Source: Euperipatoides rowelli (Eukaryota > Onychophora > Udeonychophora > Euonychophora > Peripatopsidae). Taken from it: a DNA stretch of 12,247 bases. Below, piece after piece: positions 8,794-12,247 of this stretch (the stretch's first letter is position 1; the number at the start of each line of letters is the position of its first letter). The notes under the pieces were generated by a model, which was not told where the DNA came from, ran no database searches, and saw only the letters and a list, made by a program, of their open reading frames with translations. Position numbers and translations under genes: made by a program. The stretch lies in the NCBI GenBank assembly GCA_003024985.2, contig PXIH01S0052322.1. One strand, written 5' to 3'.

Positions 8794-8989
8794 AGGTAAG
8801 AAAATAAAAATAGGTATGAAAAATGACATGAAAATGTAATCTATAAAATATTTAGTAAGGAAGTAAATATATGTAGGTACGAAAAAGTTTAAGAATATAT
8901 AATCAGATAAAGTATTTAGTTGAGAAAGCAAATATACAGTATATAGTAGGTATGAGAAATGTTATGAAGAAGTAATTAGATAAATTATT
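8794..8989. repeat. Degenerate tandem repeat, unit about 64 bp, three copies
   Basis: Three consecutive units, 8794-8856, 8857-8920 and 8921-8989, align through the shared blocks GTAGGTA[TC]GA, AATCAGATAAA and TATTTAGT. The third has a short insertion carrying a TACAGTATAT motif. Copies have diverged considerably, so the array is old. It ends about 50 bp from the donor splice site of the exon at 9139-9039. A minus-strand open frame across 8671-8931 reflects this repeat and is not a gene. Confidence 0.75.
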
Positions 8990-9000
8990 CCATTAAAATA

Positions 9001-9024
9001 TATACTGTATATACTGTATATATA
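9001..9024. repeat. Tandem TATACTGTA repeat beside a donor splice site
   Basis: TATACTGTA occurs twice in tandem and runs into TATATAT, ending 14 bases from the donor of the exon at 9139-9039 on the minus strand. It belongs to the palindrome family noted elsewhere in the window. Confidence 0.7.
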
Positions 9025-9038
9025 TTCTATCAACTTAC

Positions 9039-9139
9039 CAATAATCCTTTCTACTGTCATATATTGTTCATAAATGGCTTGAGACATTTCTTGTTGACAC
9101 TCGAAATATTCAACATCTTCAGGCGTCGCCATGTCTCGC
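9039..9139 (-). CDS. CHD1: CHD1/CHD2-like chromatin remodeller, linker and start of chromodomain 2 (partial gene)
   Basis: This 101-bp exon completes the Trp codon split at the end of the previous exon, then encodes 33 codons and one extra base. It contains ATPEDVEYFECQQE, matching the highly conserved PEDVEYF-CQQEL block between the two CHD1/CHD2 chromodomains, followed by QYMTVERII, the first strand of chromodomain 2. A T-rich acceptor ends in AG at 9140, and a consensus donor GTAAGT starts at 9038. The frame is open throughout and joins the exon at 11579-11354 without adjustment. An ATG inside it (codon 4) is internal to the conserved block and is not the start of a small protein. The rest of chromodomain 2 and the SNF2 helicase domain should follow at lower coordinates, but I could not find them down to position 1. 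A degenerate tandem repeat and a TA-rich palindrome lie directly inside the following intron. Confidence 0.92.
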
Positions 9140-11353
9140 CTAAAAAAAAAATCAAAATTAAGCCATTTACTCTTCTCCTGAACATGCTGCCTATATACAG
9201 TATACACAGTGCTCACATAGATTTCAAATGTGCAATTAATGTGAAACTAATTAAAATTTTTAAATTAAAACAATTTCCGAAATTTATTAAAAACTAGCTG
9301 TCAAAAATAATTAGCAATCATTAGAGATCATACAGATAATTTTTAATTAGCAAAATAAGACAAAAAAATATGCTGCAGTAGAAAAGCAGCAAGCATAATT
9401 GATGAGTCAATCTCCTCTCTAGTCACCCAGACAATTGTTAATATAACTGCGTAATGAGCAGGCGTGGTATCAATATGGGGGCAATATTGAAATAAACCGA
9501 CACACCACCACACTATTTATATCTATACTTAAGATTGTCAAAATATTTTTTTGTTTAACCTAATAAGGCTCAAGTATGGATTTATCCGTATGAAACTGAA
9601 TTGCTTTTTCTGCTCAACTACTGATTAATCCGTAGGTCCAAGTTTAAGCTCATTTCCAGATCATTTGATGCAGTTATCACTTTGATCACATTATGAAACA
9701 AGTCTACATTTAATTATGATTAAACTAAACATTTTGGAAGGTTCTAGCTTAAATGGCTGAGTTTATATAACTATTTTTTAATAAGAAAAACTGAAAACCT
9801 GATTTTTTTTTACGATTTTTCATTTAATGATTAAGGATTTTTTCATTTATTATTTTGTATGGCAGTGTTATTTGTCTTCTATAGGGCATTGTATTTTAGT
9901 TATAAAATGAAATGTAAACTGACACTAGAATTGTTCTAGGGAAGTGATTTTGATGCTTAATTGGAAAAAATAATAATAATTTTAAGCCCCAAAAAGGAAC
10001 AATAATTTTTCGATTAAATTTTTTTAGATCAAAGTGTTTTTCTTTTTATTATTATATGTTAACTAATATCCAATTTAGAAAATTTTTTATATCAGTTTAA
10101 AGCCTGTTTAATCTAGTTTAAAATGCTATAAAACACTTCAAGATTGACTAAACATGCAGGCTACAATGACTTTAAATATACAAAAAAATCGGAATCACAC
10201 AGCCAAAAGCAATTAACAGCTGAGCAATAAAGGCATATTTTTCATTACCACTAGTGAGCTCTAATGGGTTAACCCTAAGCATATTAGTTATTACATTAAG
10301 TTTTGGGCAGATTATTTTTAAACAATCAGTAAAAAAAAAAAAAAAGATTCCTTCACAATTTTAGCTAAAAATAAATAATATAACACAGATCACCTTCTAT
10401 CCCATTAACACTAAATATTGCACACGAAATTTAAAATTATTTTTCATTAGGGTAGGGTGGACTATTCAGCCGGAAGGTCTCTTCTTATCAGTAATTTGTT
10501 AAATATTTTTTGAACTTTTAGTGTGCTTTTAATCAAAATCAGGTTTAATTATTGAACATATGTGATAAATTTTATAGTTTATCGACATCTTTTCTGTTAG
10601 GCTAGGCAATTTATTTTTTATTTTTAAATTTACTGGTAAATAAGGTAGAGTGAAAATTATTTATAAGAAATACATTAAAGCAGAAAAAAAATAGTATGGT
10701 GGAATAGCCCCACAGTGGGGGCTATTCTAAAGCCTCATTATTTTTTCAATTTTACAAAGAAGTCAAGTAGAGTAAAGGTTATTTAAAAGTGATACATAAT
10801 TTTTAATAGAAATATAACAAAGTGGGCTGGAAAAAATAGAGCGACAGAATAGCCCACAGGTTGGGTTTTCCCACTACAAAAACAGGTTAAAAAAAAAATT
10901 AAAAATAGTAAAACTTATCACAAACTTTTGTAATAAATATTTCTTAAAACTCAAAGACCTCTTTGTAGACAAAAGAAAAAAAAGTTATAAATAAAATTTG
11001 CTACCCTGCTATCGCATGAAAAAAAAAAATATATATTTTCGGCGGACTAGCCCCGCCCCACCCTACCTTTTTCATTTGATCTGTAACCAATATCATTAAG
11101 ACAAAAATAGCAGGTAGCTACATTGCTAAAATTATAATACATGTAAATCAGCTTTAAATCAAAAGCCAGTGTGAACTGAAATAATTGGATTACTATAAAA
11201 TAAAAAAACATAGCCTATACCACTATTTACAAGTTTTTTTTTTTGAAGTACTTAAACATTTGTCATATTTAGATGACATTATAGGAGGAGGGGGGGGGGG
11301 AGAATGTAAAATGAGGAAAATATTAAATACATTTAGCAGATGTTATTTCTTAC
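9140..11353 (-). other. CHD1-like intron between the two exons
   Basis: This 2,214-bp phase-2 intron is bounded by GTAAGA at 11353 and a poly-T tract plus AG ending at 9140, in the minus-strand reading. Both flanking exons are in frame across it. It contains the 620-bp hAT-like element at 10449-11068, an 11-base G run at 11290-11300, a cluster of small palindromes at 10250-10274 (CACTAGTG, GAGCTC, GGGTTAACCC) and long AT-rich stretches. No further exon, RNA gene or convincing ORF was seen in it. The stretches 9298-10240 and 11077-11289 hold nothing else I can name. Confidence 0.85.
10449..11068. mobile_element. Non-autonomous hAT-like DNA transposon (620 bp) with 8-bp target duplication
   Basis: The element is bracketed by an exact 8-bp direct repeat, TTTTCATT, at 10441-10448 and 11069-11076, the duplication size of the hAT superfamily. 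Its ends are imperfect inverted repeats. The left begins AGGGTAGGGTGGACTATTC, and the right, read inward on the minus strand, begins AGGTAGGGTGGGGC. Similarity continues to GCCGG/GCCGA about 28 bases in if a short GC-rich insertion in the right arm is allowed. A related motif, GAATAGCCC or its complement, recurs inside at 10702, 10718 and 10847, with variants near both ends, as expected for subterminal transposase-binding repeats. Two hairpins are formed by these motifs: 10702-10711 with 10718-10727, and 10822-10828 with 10851-10857. There is no transposase ORF, so mobilisation would have needed a related autonomous copy. It sits inside a CHD1-like intron. hAT membership rests on the duplication length and end sequence only. 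Confidence 0.8.
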
Positions 11354-11579
11354 CATTGCCTAATTTCATCCTCCCTCTTCATGTAATTATCTAATTTTTT
11401 GATCCCTTTGATTTTCTGATCTCGTAGTGTTGCTTCACTCTCCCATGTGTTATGTATGTGCGCCCAGCCTTTCCATTTGATTAAATAATGGACTTCCGTC
11501 TCCTCTGGTGGTAAATTGGTAATGACATTAGGATCACCAAAATCTTCAACTTGGTAAACTGTGGTACTCGAACCAGTAG
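11354..11579 (-). CDS. CHD1: CHD1/CHD2-like chromatin remodeller, exon encoding most of chromodomain 1 (partial gene)
   Basis: This 226-bp internal exon encodes 74 whole codons plus two bases of a split codon at each end, with no stop. The translation contains TTVYQVE, GDPN and [14 protein letters not shown], then a charged stretch ([17 protein letters not shown]), which is the first chromodomain of subfamily I CHD remodellers. In that family the double chromodomain reads trimethylated H3K4 in the nucleus and the helicase motor moves nucleosomes. Three aromatic residues at the positions of the known methyl-lysine cage are kept: Tyr at 11556-11554, Trp at 11475-11473 and Trp at 11466-11464. 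The acceptor is TTTTAG ending at 11580, and the donor is GTAAGA starting at 11353. The last codon is split TG|G (phase 2) and is completed by the exon at 9139. Its AT content is lower than the surroundings. CHD1 and CHD2 cannot be told apart from this piece, so the symbol marks the subfamily. The upstream exon lies beyond the window. Confidence 0.93.
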
Positions 11580-11590
11580 CTAAAATTTAA

Positions 11591-11680
11591 ATATACTGTA
11601 CATTATATACTAAATGTATATACAGTAGCCTATATACTGTAGTACATTGGTATATTGAATGTACTATCCTGTACAATATA
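11591..11680. repeat. Cluster of TACTGTA/TACAGTA palindromes
   Basis: Within 90 bp there are ATATACTGTACATTATATAC, GTATATACAGTAGCC and TATATACTGTAGTACATT, then several GTAC-centred pieces. The same family (consensus near TACTGTATATACAGTA) occurs throughout the window, for example at about 184, 1633, 1738, 3281, 4051, 4168, 7191, 7368, 7857, 8935, 9001 and 9192. It lies just upstream of the acceptor of the exon at 11579. Confidence 0.6.
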
Positions 11681-11985
11681 CAAAATAATGGATATAAATA
11701 CGCTTTGCTAGAATATAATCGGCACAATGGCGCGTGACCATTAATTTCAAACTTAACCAAATATTATCAATCAGATATTAAATTCTTAACCTCAACTTTA
11801 TTTAAAAAAAAAAAAGATTAAATTTATACCGTAATCAATTATAATTAATTTAAATTTATAAATTAAACATTTCACAATTTATAAACAATTAAAATTTATA
11901 ATCAATCTTATATTGTTGCTTTTAAAAATTGCTTTAAGAAATTCCCAACGTCATTAAAAAATGTCAACATGTGTAATTGCTGGTA

Positions 11986-12025
11986 TTAACACGTTCGCTG
12001 CGGAGACTCGTACACGAGTCAACGT
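11986..12025. repeat. TTAA-headed hairpin, possible piggyBac-type terminus
   Basis: TTAA at 11986-11989 is followed by CACGTTCGCTGCGG and then a perfect hairpin GACTCGT-AC-ACGAGTC (12005-12020). ACGTT (11991-11995) and AACGT (12021-12025) pair outside it. The segment is markedly GC-rich against its surroundings. TTAA followed by a CG-rich inverted repeat suggests a MITE end or remnant. A matching outer TTAA on the far side was not found. Confidence 0.4.
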
Positions 12026-12247
12026 GAACCTTCACGATATGCTGATGACTCGAATGAGTAATTTGTGTTACAAGTTTCAAAATGTAAATATCAATTGGGC
12101 AACATTGTTGAACATTTTTTTATTATTTAGGTACATAAAATAGGATATAAAAAAAAAACATTTCTGGATGGTTTGAAATTTTCTTTAGTTTTGGGTCACA
12201 GTGATATGATTTTCAAGATCTATCAAAAGTGATTTCTGAAATTTTGA

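Larger units (their letters stand above)
11580..12247. other. Non-coding DNA upstream of the first visible CHD1-like exon (intron)
   Basis: Because the exon at 11579 begins with an acceptor in mid-chromodomain, this stretch must be intron, at least near 11580. The preceding CHD1-like exon (the block ending just before the GATG-type motif) was looked for on the minus strand and not seen. It holds the palindrome cluster at 11591-11680 and the TTAA-headed hairpin at 11986. The open frame 11961-12143 has no recognisable product. Confidence 0.7.

Noticed and set aside
8671-8931. Hydrophobic minus-strand open frame that looks like a membrane protein
   Set aside because: The hydrophobic residues come from translating T-rich DNA, and the internal repetition (IFLNFFVP/IFMSFFIP) comes from the 64-bp tandem repeat.
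8962-9216. 84-codon minus-strand frame as a stand-alone small protein
   Set aside because: Only 9139-9039 is conserved CHD1-like sequence. The ends of the frame run into intron on both sides past good splice signals.
11185-11394. 69-codon plus-strand frame with a run of glycines
   Set aside because: The glycines come from the poly-G run at 11290-11300, and its end is antisense to the CHD1-like exon.
11961-12143. 60-codon plus-strand open frame starting at ATG
   Set aside because: It covers the TTAA-headed hairpin, has no recognisable domain and lies in the CHD1-like intron.
1-12247. CRISPR array, bacterial operon, tRNA or rRNA genes
   Set aside because: No regularly spaced short repeats, Shine-Dalgarno-led gene strings, tRNA A/B box pairs or rRNA sequence were seen, and spliced exons show the DNA is eukaryotic.

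Overview
This is an AT-rich stretch of an intron-rich animal nuclear genome, probably an invertebrate. It has spliceosomal GT..AG introns of several kb, many homopolymer runs, one undetermined base (position 7557) and a mixture of small transposable elements. The only host gene recognised is a minus-strand fragment of a CHD1/CHD2-type chromodomain helicase. Two exons are visible: 11579-11354, most of chromodomain 1, and 9139-9039, the inter-chromodomain linker and the start of chromodomain 2. They join in frame across a 2,214-bp phase-2 intron. The exons before and after them were not found, so most of the window, including everything below 9039, is best read as intron of this gene. A tunicate or other invertebrate deuterostome is possible from the style of the repeats, but that is only an impression.

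Layout from 1 upward: 1-4175 is AT-rich non-coding DNA with a hammerhead-like motif (971-1002), a 15-bp inverted pair (2240-2535) and a near-perfect 72-nt hairpin (2839-2910). At 4176-6017 lies a decayed, internally deleted Ty3/Gypsy-type LTR retrotransposon on the plus strand, antisense to the helicase gene. It has both LTRs, broken gag with two zinc knuckles, and a broken aspartic protease, but no reverse transcriptase, RNase H or integrase. At 6018-8793 there is non-coding DNA with three inverted-repeat structures: a 640-bp pair with 36-bp arms, a 220-bp element with perfect 37-bp arms, and a 90-bp piggyBac-like MITE flanked by TTAA. At 8794-8989 there is a three-copy tandem repeat close to the second exon. 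The intron between the two exons holds a 620-bp hAT-like non-autonomous transposon with an exact 8-bp target duplication (10449-11068). The last 670 bases hold a cluster of TACTGTA/TACAGTA palindromes and a TTAA-headed hairpin.

The elements do not form one pathway. The host gene would supply a chromatin remodeller that reads methylated histone H3, and the rest looks like transposon history accumulated in its introns. I found no convincing new multi-gene system. The best leads are the complete but unclassified MITEs, the perfect 37-bp inverted repeat, the long 72-nt hairpin, the two hammerhead-like motifs, and a 16-bp palindrome family scattered through the whole window.
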